From Alphaproteobacteria bacterium UBA6178 (GTDB taxonomy: Bacteria; Pseudomonadota; Alphaproteobacteria; Rickettsiales; UBA3002): a stretch of 36,193 bases of DNA. Made by a program: the position numbers and the translations under genes. This document shows, piece by piece, positions 7,862 through 14,886 of this stretch. Within the stretch, counting starts at the first letter, position 1, and each line of letters opens with the position of its first letter. The stretch covers positions 108,888 through 145,080 of the forward strand of contig DITS01000001.1 in the NCBI GenBank assembly GCA_002422205.1, in the 5' to 3' direction. Below the pieces are notes generated by a model that was not told the origin of the DNA, searched no databases, and worked only from the letters and a program-made list of their open reading frames with translations.

Positions 7862-8669
7862 CACAATAAAAAGTAGATCTTCCACCCTGCACTATCCGTT
7901 TTATTTCATCATCGCATGTTACGCATGGCTGGCCTTCGCGCCCATAAACTTTGAAATTATGCTGGAAATACCCAGCCTCACCTGATGATGCTACATAATC
8001 TTTTAAAGTTGAGCCACCGGCCTTTATAGCCTCAAGCAGCACCTTTTTTATCTCGCTGGCGAGCGTATTGCATTCTTCAAGCGATAAGCTGCCAGCCAGC
8101 CTTAAAGGGGAAATGCCGCTGCTAAATAAAGATTCACAAGCATAAATATTGCCAACGCCAACCACTAAATTCGCATTCATAATTGCAAGCTTTACTGGCA
8201 CTTTTCGACCTTTTAGCATTTCATGGAGTGCCTGCCCGTTGAAACTATCAAGTAATGGTTCAAGCCCCAGGTCTTTAATTAATTTATGTTCGTTTATTGC
8301 ACTGGAATTTACAATATCCATCATCCCGAAACGACGCGGGTCGTTAAATACAATTTCCTTACCCATATCATCATGGAAGATTACGTGGTCGTGTTTATCG
8401 CGGGAGTTCCGCAAGGCATTATGCACCACCATCCTGCCGCTCATGCCCAGATGCACCATTAAAGTAGTGCCGTTATCAAGATGGATTAATATATATTTAG
8501 CCCTGCGTGTAATTGCTTCAACTTTTCTATCTTCTAAATTTTTTACAAAATTTACAGGAAAAGGAAAGCGCAAATTTTCACGGAAATTCTGCACTTTTAT
8601 AAATTTCCGGCCAATAATAGCACCAGACAAACCACGGCAGATTGTTTCAACTTCAGGAAGTTCAGGCAT
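7845..8669 (-). CDS. mutM: Formamidopyrimidine-DNA glycosylase (Fpg/MutM)
   Basis: Fpg is the bifunctional base-excision glycosylase/AP lyase that removes 8-oxoguanine. The product begins MPELPEVET, in which the processed N-terminal proline is the catalytic nucleophile and the following glutamate is essential. I therefore place the start at 8669 and not at the longer upstream ATG (8732), which would block the catalytic proline. Length is 274 residues, normal for the family. HLGMSGRM and the NIYACESLF helix-two-turn-helix segment are visible. The C-terminal zinc finger is intact, with cysteine pairs in CVTC and CGNC. It is divergent from ubiE across an inverted repeat and convergent with sco1. 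Confidence 0.97.
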   Translation of the reverse strand: MPELPEVETICRGLSGAIIGRKFIKVQNFRENLRFPFPVNFVKNLEDRKVEAITRRAKYILIHLDNGTTLMVHLGMSGRMVVHNALRNSRDKHDHVIFHDDMGKEIVFNDPRRFGMMDIVNSSAINEHKLIKDLGLEPLLDSFNGQALHEMLKGRKVPVKLAIMNANLVVGVGNIYACESLFSSGISPLRLAGSLSLEECNTLASEIKKVLLEAIKAGGSTLKDYVASSGEAGYFQHNFKVYGREGQPCVTCDDEIKRIVQGGRSTFYCGNCQG

Positions 8670-8675
8670 AAAAAT

Positions 8676-8719
8676 TAGAGTATAAGAATGTGAGAGTGTT
8701 AGAATGTAAGAGTGTAGAG
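8676..8719. repeat. Degenerate 8-bp AGARTGTN repeat, left arm (fpg-ubiE)
   Basis: Successive units read approximately AGAGTATA, AGAATGTG, AGAGTGTT, AGAATGTA, AGAGTGTA. The arm begins a few bases upstream of the fpg start codon and is inverted relative to the arm at 8771-8803. Confidence 0.8.
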
Positions 8720-8770
8720 GTATACTAGTCAAATAATATATATCATTTTGTGATACTATTTACTATATTA

Positions 8771-8803
8771 CTCACACTCTTACATTCTAACACTCTAACT
8801 TAT
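8771..8803. repeat. Degenerate 8-bp AGARTGTN repeat, right arm (fpg-ubiE)
   Basis: On the plus strand it reads as the reverse complement of the left arm (ACTCTTACATTCTAACACTC) and ends directly before the ubiE ATG at 8804. The two arms bracket the roughly 50-bp AT-rich gap that must hold the divergent promoters of fpg and ubiE. Confidence 0.8.
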
Positions 8804-9541
8804 ATGAACAAAACATTTTTCGGATTTAAAGAAGTAGAAGAAACCGACAAGGCACGCCTTGTAAGTGGTGTGTTTTCTAGCGTTGCCAGTAAATATGATA
8901 TCATGAATGATGCCATGAGCCTTGGCGTTCACCGCTTGTGGAAAGATAGGTTTATAAGTGATTTAAACCCGCGCGCAGGTTCAAAATTACTCGATGTTGC
9001 AGGTGGAACCGGCGATATTGCCTTCCGCTTCCTGCAAAACGCACAAAACGGCAATGTTACAATATGCGATATAAACCCCGATATGCTGGGTGAAGGCAAG
9101 AAAAGGGCAATTGATAAAAATATATTAAGTAATATCGAGTGGGTTTGCGGGGATGCAGAAAAACTGCCAATGCCAAGCTCACATTTTGATTATTACACAA
9201 TCGCCTTTGGCATCAGGAATGTTACTAACATTGAAAATGCAATATCTGAAGCCTACCGTGTATTAAAACCGGGCGGGCGCTTCATGTGCCTGGAATTCTC
9301 ACATGTAGATAACCCGCTGCTTGGAAAAATCTATGATGTATTTTCATTTAAATTAATCCCGCAAATCGGCAAATTAATTGCGAAAGATGAAGATTCATAC
9401 CGCTATCTGGTGGAAAGCATACGCAAATTCCCAACCCAGGAAAAATTTGCATCCATGATTAAAAAGGCCGGATTTGAGAATGTAAAATATACCGATCTTT
9501 CCGGTGGGATTGTGGCAGTGCATAGTGGGTGGAAGGTTTAA
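8804..9541 (+). CDS. ubiE: Ubiquinone biosynthesis C-methyltransferase UbiE (COQ5 family)
   Basis: UbiE uses S-adenosylmethionine to methylate the benzoquinol ring in ubiquinone (and menaquinone) synthesis. The 245-residue product has the N-terminal VFSSVASKYDIMNDAMSLG signature, SAM-binding motif I LLDVAGGTGDIAF, the FGIRNVTN family motif and the post-motif RVLKPGGRFMCLEFS. The ATG at 8804 matches the usual family N-terminus; a longer frame from 8750 runs through the repeat and is unlikely. There is no obvious Shine-Dalgarno sequence because the repeat arm directly precedes the start. It is followed by ubiB in the same direction, the common alphaproteobacterial order, but with a 168-bp repeat element between them. 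Confidence 0.96.
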   Translation: MNKTFFGFKEVEETDKARLVSGVFSSVASKYDIMNDAMSLGVHRLWKDRFISDLNPRAGSKLLDVAGGTGDIAFRFLQNAQNGNVTICDINPDMLGEGKKRAIDKNILSNIEWVCGDAEKLPMPSSHFDYYTIAFGIRNVTNIENAISEAYRVLKPGGRFMCLEFSHVDNPLLGKIYDVFSFKLIPQIGKLIAKDEDSYRYLVESIRKFPTQEKFASMIKKAGFENVKYTDLSGGIVAVHSGWKV

Positions 9542-9543
9542 GC

Positions 9544-9711
9544 TTGTCATTCCAGAAGTTAGAAAACATTGAATTTGCCACTTGCAAATACTAGGTTTTC
9601 TTACTATCTGGAATCCAGTTTAATTTTTTATATCTGGATTCCAGATAGCAAGTTCACCTAAAGAAAACCTGAAGTAGGTTTTCTAAGGTTCCCTAGCTTC
9701 TGGAATGACAA
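9544..9711. repeat. MITE-like inverted-repeat element between ubiE and ubiB
   Basis: Terminal inverted repeats TTGTCATTCCAGAAG (9544-9558) and CTTCTGGAATGACAA (9697-9711) enclose an internal hairpin CTATCTGGAATCCAG / CTGGATTCCAGATAG. The roughly 168-bp length, absence of a gene and nested inverted repeats fit a non-autonomous element. A related but more diverged element lies at 33789-33863. The right terminal repeat contains the ATG at which the ubiB frame opens. Confidence 0.85.
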
Positions 9712-11066
9712 ATTATAGAGCGGAATTTATAGTGCCAATACGCAACATCATCTCCCTAATCCGCATATTTACAGTAATATTCACCTGTAAATTTATCTGC
9801 ACGCCTAAATCACGCGGTATATATCTTGCTAAATCCTTAGAAAAACTAGGCCCAAGTTTTATAAAATTCGGGCAGGCTTTATCGGTTCGCGCGGATGTTG
9901 TGGGTGATGATATATCTGCAAGTTTAGAAAGGCTGCAAGATAGAATGCCGCCTTTTTCCAGCAAAAAAGCAATTGCTACAATTGAAAAAGAACTAGGACA
10001 GAAAGTTCAGGATATTTTTGCCGAATTTGGAAATCAATCAGTTGCCGCCGCATCAATTGCGCAGGTGCATAAAGCCACGACCAAGGATGGTAAAGTTGTA
10101 GCCGTTAAAATACTCCGCCCCGGCATTGAGAAAAAATTCAAACACGATATCGCCTTACTGTATTTTGTAGCCAGGATAGTTTCCTGGATTCCTTCTTGCA
10201 AGCGACTCAGGCCAATAGAAATTGTGGATGTATTTGCCGAAACTGTAAGGAAAGAACTGGATTTACGCATGGAAGCGGCATGCGCCTCCCAGCTCCGCAG
10301 TAATTGCAAAAACGATGAAGGTATTTATATACCGCAAATTTTCTGGGAATATACAGCAAGGCGCGTGTTGGTGCTGGAATGGATAGACGGCATCCAGATA
10401 AATGATAAAAAAAGCCTCATAAAAGCTGGGCATGATTTACAAAATATCAGTAAAAACCTTACCATCACATTCTTAAACCAGGCATTCCGCGATGGCTTTT
10501 TCCATGCTGATATCCACCCGGGGAATTTATTTGTAGATAATGCAGGCAGGATAGTTCCGGTTGATTTTGGTATTATGGGCATAATAGATAGGAACACCCG
10601 CATATATGTCGCAGAAATCCTGCGCGGCTTTTTAACTGGCGATTATATGCATGTGGCGCAAATACATTTTGATGCAGGCTATGTGGATGCGGATAAATCT
10701 GTTCACGATTTTGCCCTTGCCTGCCGCGCAATTGGTGAGCCTATTATGGGATTGCCTGCCAATAAGGTTTCAATCGCAAAACTGCTGACATTATTATTTA
10801 AAATCACCGAAGATTTTAATATGCGCACCCAGCCGCAATTATTGCTACTCCAAAAAACTATGGTATTAATTGAAGGCGTTGGCCAGAACCTTCACCCTGA
10901 AGCAAATATGTGGCAAATGGCTGAAGGCTGGATTGCTTCGTGGGCTAAAGATAATTTAAGCCCATCCGCTCAGATAAAAAACAGCCTAAAGGATTTATTA
11001 GCAATAGCTAAAAACCTGCCGCAAAGGCTTAAGGATATTGATAAAATTCTTAATAAGGCTGGTTAG
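9705..11066 (+). CDS. ubiB: UbiB/ABC1/ADCK-family atypical kinase (ubiquinone biosynthesis)
   Basis: UbiB-family proteins are membrane-associated atypical kinases/ATPases needed for ubiquinone synthesis. The signature KxGQ motif (KFGQ, 54-57), the alanine-rich nucleotide loop AAAS (114-117), the invariant lysine in VAVKILRPG (Lys135), HADIHPGN (267-274) and DFG (287-289) are all present. At 453 residues it is shorter than many family members, and I see no strongly hydrophobic C-terminal membrane segments. The ATG at 9705 lies within the terminal repeat of the preceding element and lacks a good ribosome site; the GTG at 9732 (residue 10), just before the family-like IRNIISLIRI, is a plausible alternative start. 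Confidence 0.94.
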   Translation: MTNYRAEFIVPIRNIISLIRIFTVIFTCKFICTPKSRGIYLAKSLEKLGPSFIKFGQALSVRADVVGDDISASLERLQDRMPPFSSKKAIATIEKELGQKVQDIFAEFGNQSVAAASIAQVHKATTKDGKVVAVKILRPGIEKKFKHDIALLYFVARIVSWIPSCKRLRPIEIVDVFAETVRKELDLRMEAACASQLRSNCKNDEGIYIPQIFWEYTARRVLVLEWIDGIQINDKKSLIKAGHDLQNISKNLTITFLNQAFRDGFFHADIHPGNLFVDNAGRIVPVDFGIMGIIDRNTRIYVAEILRGFLTGDYMHVAQIHFDAGYVDADKSVHDFALACRAIGEPIMGLPANKVSIAKLLTLLFKITEDFNMRTQPQLLLLQKTMVLIEGVGQNLHPEANMWQMAEGWIASWAKDNLSPSAQIKNSLKDLLAIAKNLPQRLKDIDKILNKAG

Positions 11067-11133
11067 GGGCATCCTGAAATTTACTATAATTTAAGGGACT
11101 AGTTACTCACAGGCTTAGCCCCCTATAAAAAGC

Positions 11134-11742
11134 CTAGAAAGTAAAGCGGTATCCTGCTTCAACCGAATGCTTATCGTAAGAGAATGTAAAAGGGCCGTTT
11201 TCGTAATCCCTGGCGGCAAAATACCGGTAACCTGCCGAAATTGTATTATGCCTGTTTATGTTATAGCCGATGCCAGCCATTCCCTGATATGCGGGTTTGG
11301 TATCAGTAAGGGAGGTGTTGTCATTATCATCGTTAAATTTAGTATGGGCAATTCCAAGCCCTCCACCTATATAAGGGGTAAAATTTGTGAGGTTCTTAAA
11401 GTCGTAAAGAACATTTGCCATATAAGAATATACCGTTGCGCTAAGGCCTGGTTCTGGGTCTGAATCAAAACCTTCGGTCTTGTTGCGACGATAGGTAAAT
11501 TCAGCCTCTGCCCTGAAATTGTGATAAAACTCTCCGCCAAGAGCCGCCCCGTAAGAATACCCGCTTTTATTATTCTGCGTGAACCCGCTGATTTCATCGG
11601 CCCCTTCCTCATCATCGCTAAATAAATATCCGGCATGTGCACTTATGTAGGGACTGGAAATATAATTTGCAAAGGAATCGCTGAATGTTACGCTAGTAAT
11701 AATAATGGCGCATAGTAACGTGGCGGAATTCTTGATAAGCAT
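11134..11742 (-). CDS. Small outer-membrane beta-barrel protein
   Basis: This 202-residue protein has a signal peptide (about 1-25, ending SFA before NYI) and a body of alternating amphipathic strands (YISAHAGYLF, YSYGAALGGEF, FRAEAEFTYRR, FTPYIGGGLGIAH, NTISAGYRYF). It ends SVEAGYRFTF, with the C-terminal phenylalanine used by the BAM complex. It fits an 8-stranded opacity/surface-antigen type porin-like barrel, common on rickettsial surfaces. The start at 11742 has an AGAGG ribosome site. It is divergent from the virB cluster and converges on ubiB; a short AGGCTT/AAGCCT hairpin overlaps its stop. A functional link to the T4SS is only positional. Confidence 0.88.
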   Translation of the reverse strand: MLIKNSATLLCAIIITSVTFSDSFANYISSPYISAHAGYLFSDDEEGADEISGFTQNNKSGYSYGAALGGEFYHNFRAEAEFTYRRNKTEGFDSDPEPGLSATVYSYMANVLYDFKNLTNFTPYIGGGLGIAHTKFNDDNDNTSLTDTKPAYQGMAGIGYNINRHNTISAGYRYFAARDYENGPFTFSYDKHSVEAGYRFTF

Positions 11743-12017
11743 TGGCTAACCTCTGTTTTATTTAAAATATTAATTGGCCTTAGTATATTAAATTAATGCT
11801 AATTTTGTGGTTGCTTATTATCAATTTGTCTGGTTATTGTCCGTATATTTTAAAAATAGTGTAGTTGTTATTTATATATAATTTGCATATGGCATATATT
11901 AATGTCTTAATGAATTTTATTGTGTTTTTTTTGTAAAAGAAATGTTATGATAAGAATGCTAACGCTAGAGAATAAATCAGGTGGCAGCCCTAAGTTGTGC
12001 AATGTTAGGATGTGAGT
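11743..12017. other. AT-rich divergent promoter region between omp and virB3
   Basis: About 275 bases separate the divergent outer-membrane protein gene and virB3. The region is very AT-rich with several TATA-like runs, and it should hold the promoter of the virB string, but I cannot choose a -35/-10 pair with confidence. No gene or strong hairpin was seen. Confidence 0.4.
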
Positions 12018-12317
12018 ATGGCAAATACAGGCGAACTGGAAGTAGACATGTTATTTCTGGGATTAACCAGGCCCCCTATGCTATTTGGGGTGAGCTATAC
12101 TGTTGTAATGATAAATTTCCTTGTTAGTATGGGATATTTCGTTATGACTTCTGACTTTATGGGATTTGGTGCCATGCCTATAGTGCATGGGGCCGCTTAT
12201 ATATTATCACAGAAAGAGCCGTTATTTCTGGATTTATTTATGATAAAACAGCAAAAATGCAACAAATGTAAAAATAGGTTTTATCACGGCATGACTAATT
12301 CTTATGATGTAATGTGA
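12018..12317 (+). CDS. virB3: Type IV secretion protein VirB3
   Basis: VirB3 is a short inner-membrane subunit that works next to VirB4. The 99-residue product has the conserved N-terminal segment LFLGLTRPPMLFGVSY, two closely spaced hydrophobic segments (about 18-60), and the PIVHGAAYILSQKEPLFLDLF region typical of the family. The C-terminal tail KQQKCNKCKNRFYHG carries a CxxC pair, which I do not recall as a general VirB3 feature. I chose the ATG at 12018, with AGGA 7 nt upstream, over a GTG at 12012. It is followed by virB4 after a hairpin repeat, the usual rickettsial order. Confidence 0.93.
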   Translation: MANTGELEVDMLFLGLTRPPMLFGVSYTVVMINFLVSMGYFVMTSDFMGFGAMPIVHGAAYILSQKEPLFLDLFMIKQQKCNKCKNRFYHGMTNSYDVM

Positions 12318-12320
12318 AAA

Positions 12321-12395
12321 TAGTTGCTGGTTACTGGTTACTAGTTGCTAGTAACTGGGTTTAACTGGCAACTAGCAACTAGTAACTAGTAACTA
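12321..12395. repeat. Inverted hairpin of degenerate 7-bp TAGTTAC units (copy 2, virB3-virB4 junction)
   Basis: The arms (12321-12358 and 12361-12395) consist of tandem 7-mers TAGTTGC/TGGTTAC/TAGTTAC and are inverted to each other. The element starts 3 nt after the virB3 stop and ends 5 nt before the virB4 ATG. The sequence leading into the ATG (ACTAGTAACTAGTAACTAAC) is the same as at ftsA apart from an extra short unit. Confidence 0.85.
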
Positions 12396-12400
12396 ACTTT

Positions 12401-14800
12401 ATGCTTAAGCTAAAGAAAAAACGCACAAGCAAATATAAATACGCTAACCGCGAATTCCCGGAAGCGGAGTTTATCCCATATAAATATTTCTGGAATGACC
12501 ATACTATTGTTACCAAAGATGAAAGCTTGCTCCAGGTTATAAAAATCAGCGGCTATTCATTTGAAACGGCGGATGACGAGGATGTGGATATCCGTAAAAG
12601 CATCAGGAATTTACTTTTAAAAGGCGTAGGTGCAGGCCAGATTTCCCTTTATTTTCATGTAATAAGAAGAAAACAGCCGGTTTTCGAGGCTGATGAGGAA
12701 GTGAAAATGCCAAGGGGCTTTGCAGCCTATATGGAAAAAGAATGGCGCTCCAAGCATGTTTCCCATCAAAGTTTCATAAATGAACTTTTTGTTACCATTA
12801 TAAGAAAGAAGAGTAAGAAAGGTATAAGTGGAATAGAAGGAATTATGGAGAAGCTCCAGCAGAAGGCGGATAAAAGCCTTTGGGAGCGCGGTATGCGTGA
12901 GGCATATCAGGAACTGGATGAAATGTCAGGAAGGGTTCTAAGCACCCTTCGTGATTACAGGCCGAAAATGCTTGGAGCGGTGAAGAAGGAAGCGGGTGTG
13001 TTTTCTGAATTGCTCGAGTTTTTAGGCAGGTTAGTAAATTGTGGCGCATCTTCCCCGATGCTTGCGCCGAATATGGAAATTTGTAAATATTTACCTACAC
13101 ACAGGCTTTATTTCGGTGCAAGGGCAATTGAGGTGCGTGGGCCTAACCGCAGCCGTTTTGCAGGTATAATCAGTGTAAAGGAATATAGCCAGCAAACCTC
13201 GGCAACTATGCTGGATGGCTTCCTGCAAATGCCGTTTGAACTTATCATATCGCAATCTTTTTCCTTTATCGATAGAAGCGCAGCTATAACATCAATGAAA
13301 ATCCAGCAGAACCGCATGATAGCGGCTGGGGATGTTGCAGTTTCGCAGATACAGGAAATAAGCAGCGCGCTTGATGATGCCATGAGCGGCGCGATTGGTT
13401 TCGGGAAACACCATCTTACGGTATTATGTATAGAAGATACACCAAGGCAACTTGAAAATGCCCTGGCTATGGCATCAACAGAGCTTGGTAATTGCGGTGT
13501 TGTCCCTGTTCGTGAAAAAGTAAATATGGAGCCGGCATACTGGGCGCAATTGCCGGGTAATGATGATTATGCTATACGAAGGTCTACCATAAATACTTTA
13601 AACCTTTCCAGTTTTGCGGCGATGCATAACTACCCTACTGGGCAGAAAAATAATAACCATTGGGGCGATGCGGTAACAGTGCTTGATACCACTTCGGGAA
13701 CGCCTTTTTATTTTAATTTCCATGTAAGGGATGTTGGGCATACAACAATTATCGGGCCAACCGGTGCCGGTAAAACAGTATTGATGAATTTCCTGTGTGC
13801 ACAGGCAAGGAAATTTAACTGCCGGATGTTCTTTTTCGATAAAGATAAGGGCGCGGAAATATTCCTTAGGGCCTTAAATGGCGACTATACCGTAATTGAC
13901 CCAAGCAAAGCATGTAATTTTAATCCACTACAGCTTGATGATAACGGTCCGAACCGTACCTTCCTCCTGGATTGGCTGAAAATACTTGTAACATCGCATG
14001 GTGAACCACTTTCAGCAGAAGATGTTGAGCGAATGGATGATGCGATTAACGGTAATTTTAAATTAGCCAAAAAAGACAGAAAGCTTTCCAATATTGCTCC
14101 ATTCCTCGGTCAAGGTGGGCCAGGCAGCCTTGCGAATAGGATAGCAATGTGGCATAGCAAGGGGTCGCACGCGAAAGTTTTTGATAATGAAGAAGATAAA
14201 ATAGACTTTAAGAAAAATATGATATTCGGCTTTGAAATGGCTGAATTACTCAGGGATAAAACATGCCTTGACCCAGTGCTGCTTTATATATTCCATAAAA
14301 TTAATATTGCCCTGGATGGAACCCCCACCATGATAGTTCTGGATGAGGCATGGGCACTGATAGATAACGATGTTTTCGCGCCGAAAATAAAAGACTGGCT
14401 AAAAGTACTCAGAAAGCTTAATTGTTTTGTAATATTTGCAACGCAATCAGTAGAGGATGCCAGTAAAAGTAAAATTAGTGATACTCTTATACAGCAAACT
14501 GCAACGCAAATTTTCCTACCGAATTTGAAAGCAACCGAAGTGTATAGAACGCATTTTATGCTTAGCCAGAGGGAATTTACATTGATAAAAACTACCGATC
14601 CGGGTAGTAGGTTCTTCCTGATAAAACAAGGGACTGATGCAGTTGTTGCAAGGGTTGATTTATCCGGGATGGAGAATGTTGTAAATGTTCTTTCAGGACG
14701 TGCTGACACAGTAAGGTTACTGGAGGAGATAAGGCAGGAAATTGGCACTGACCCCGAAGTATGGTTGCCGGTTTTCTGGAAACGGGTGAAGATGTTGTAA
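12401..14800 (+). CDS. virB4: Type IV secretion ATPase VirB4
   Basis: VirB4 is the AAA+-like ATPase at the base of the T4SS that powers pilus or channel assembly and substrate transfer. The 799-residue product has the usual length for rickettsial VirB4. The N-terminal CagE/TrbE/VirB domain occupies roughly the first 420 residues. Walker A is GPTGAGKT (452-459) and Walker B is MIVLDEAW (644-651). The downstream FATQS motif and IFLPN segment are also typical. No catalytic residue seems missing. The start ATG directly follows the hairpin repeat and has no clear Shine-Dalgarno sequence. Rickettsiales usually carry a second VirB4 paralogue elsewhere; only one is in this window. Confidence 0.97.
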   Translation: MLKLKKKRTSKYKYANREFPEAEFIPYKYFWNDHTIVTKDESLLQVIKISGYSFETADDEDVDIRKSIRNLLLKGVGAGQISLYFHVIRRKQPVFEADEEVKMPRGFAAYMEKEWRSKHVSHQSFINELFVTIIRKKSKKGISGIEGIMEKLQQKADKSLWERGMREAYQELDEMSGRVLSTLRDYRPKMLGAVKKEAGVFSELLEFLGRLVNCGASSPMLAPNMEICKYLPTHRLYFGARAIEVRGPNRSRFAGIISVKEYSQQTSATMLDGFLQMPFELIISQSFSFIDRSAAITSMKIQQNRMIAAGDVAVSQIQEISSALDDAMSGAIGFGKHHLTVLCIEDTPRQLENALAMASTELGNCGVVPVREKVNMEPAYWAQLPGNDDYAIRRSTINTLNLSSFAAMHNYPTGQKNNNHWGDAVTVLDTTSGTPFYFNFHVRDVGHTTIIGPTGAGKTVLMNFLCAQARKFNCRMFFFDKDKGAEIFLRALNGDYTVIDPSKACNFNPLQLDDNGPNRTFLLDWLKILVTSHGEPLSAEDVERMDDAINGNFKLAKKDRKLSNIAPFLGQGGPGSLANRIAMWHSKGSHAKVFDNEEDKIDFKKNMIFGFEMAELLRDKTCLDPVLLYIFHKINIALDGTPTMIVLDEAWALIDNDVFAPKIKDWLKVLRKLNCFVIFATQSVEDASKSKISDTLIQQTATQIFLPNLKATEVYRTHFMLSQREFTLIKTTDPGSRFFLIKQGTDAVVARVDLSGMENVVNVLSGRADTVRLLEEIRQEIGTDPEVWLPVFWKRVKML

Positions 14801-14804
14801 ATAG

Positions 14805-14871
14805 CAGGTTCCAGGTTTCAGGTTCCAGGTTTCAGTTTCTTTCTGATACCTGAAACCCGATACCTGATACC
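14805..14871. repeat. Inverted hairpin of degenerate 7-bp AGGTTTC units (virB4-virB6-1 junction)
   Basis: Arm one (14805-14835) is four tandem 7-mers alternating AGGTTCC and AGGTTTC. Arm two (14845-14871), read on the other strand, is AGGTATC-type 7-mers. The arms flank a loop of about 10 nt. The design matches the TAGTTAC hairpins, but the unit sequence is different. It sits 4 nt after the virB4 stop and 15 nt before the virB6-1 start. Confidence 0.82.
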
Positions 14872-14886
14872 TTATAGAGAAACTGA

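Noticed and set aside
7788..7985. Hydrophobic 65-codon open frame after sco1
   Set aside because: It lies antisense to the end of fpg and includes the hairpin; the hydrophobicity reflects the complementary strand.
11111..11135. AGGCTT/AAGCCT hairpin as a strong terminator of the outer-membrane protein gene
   Set aside because: The stem is only 6 bp with a long loop and no T-run, so the support is too weak for a separate call.
11930..11965. TTGTAA and TATGAT as the promoter of the virB string
   Set aside because: The spacing of 9 nt is far too short for a sigma-70 promoter and other AT-rich alternatives are equally weak.
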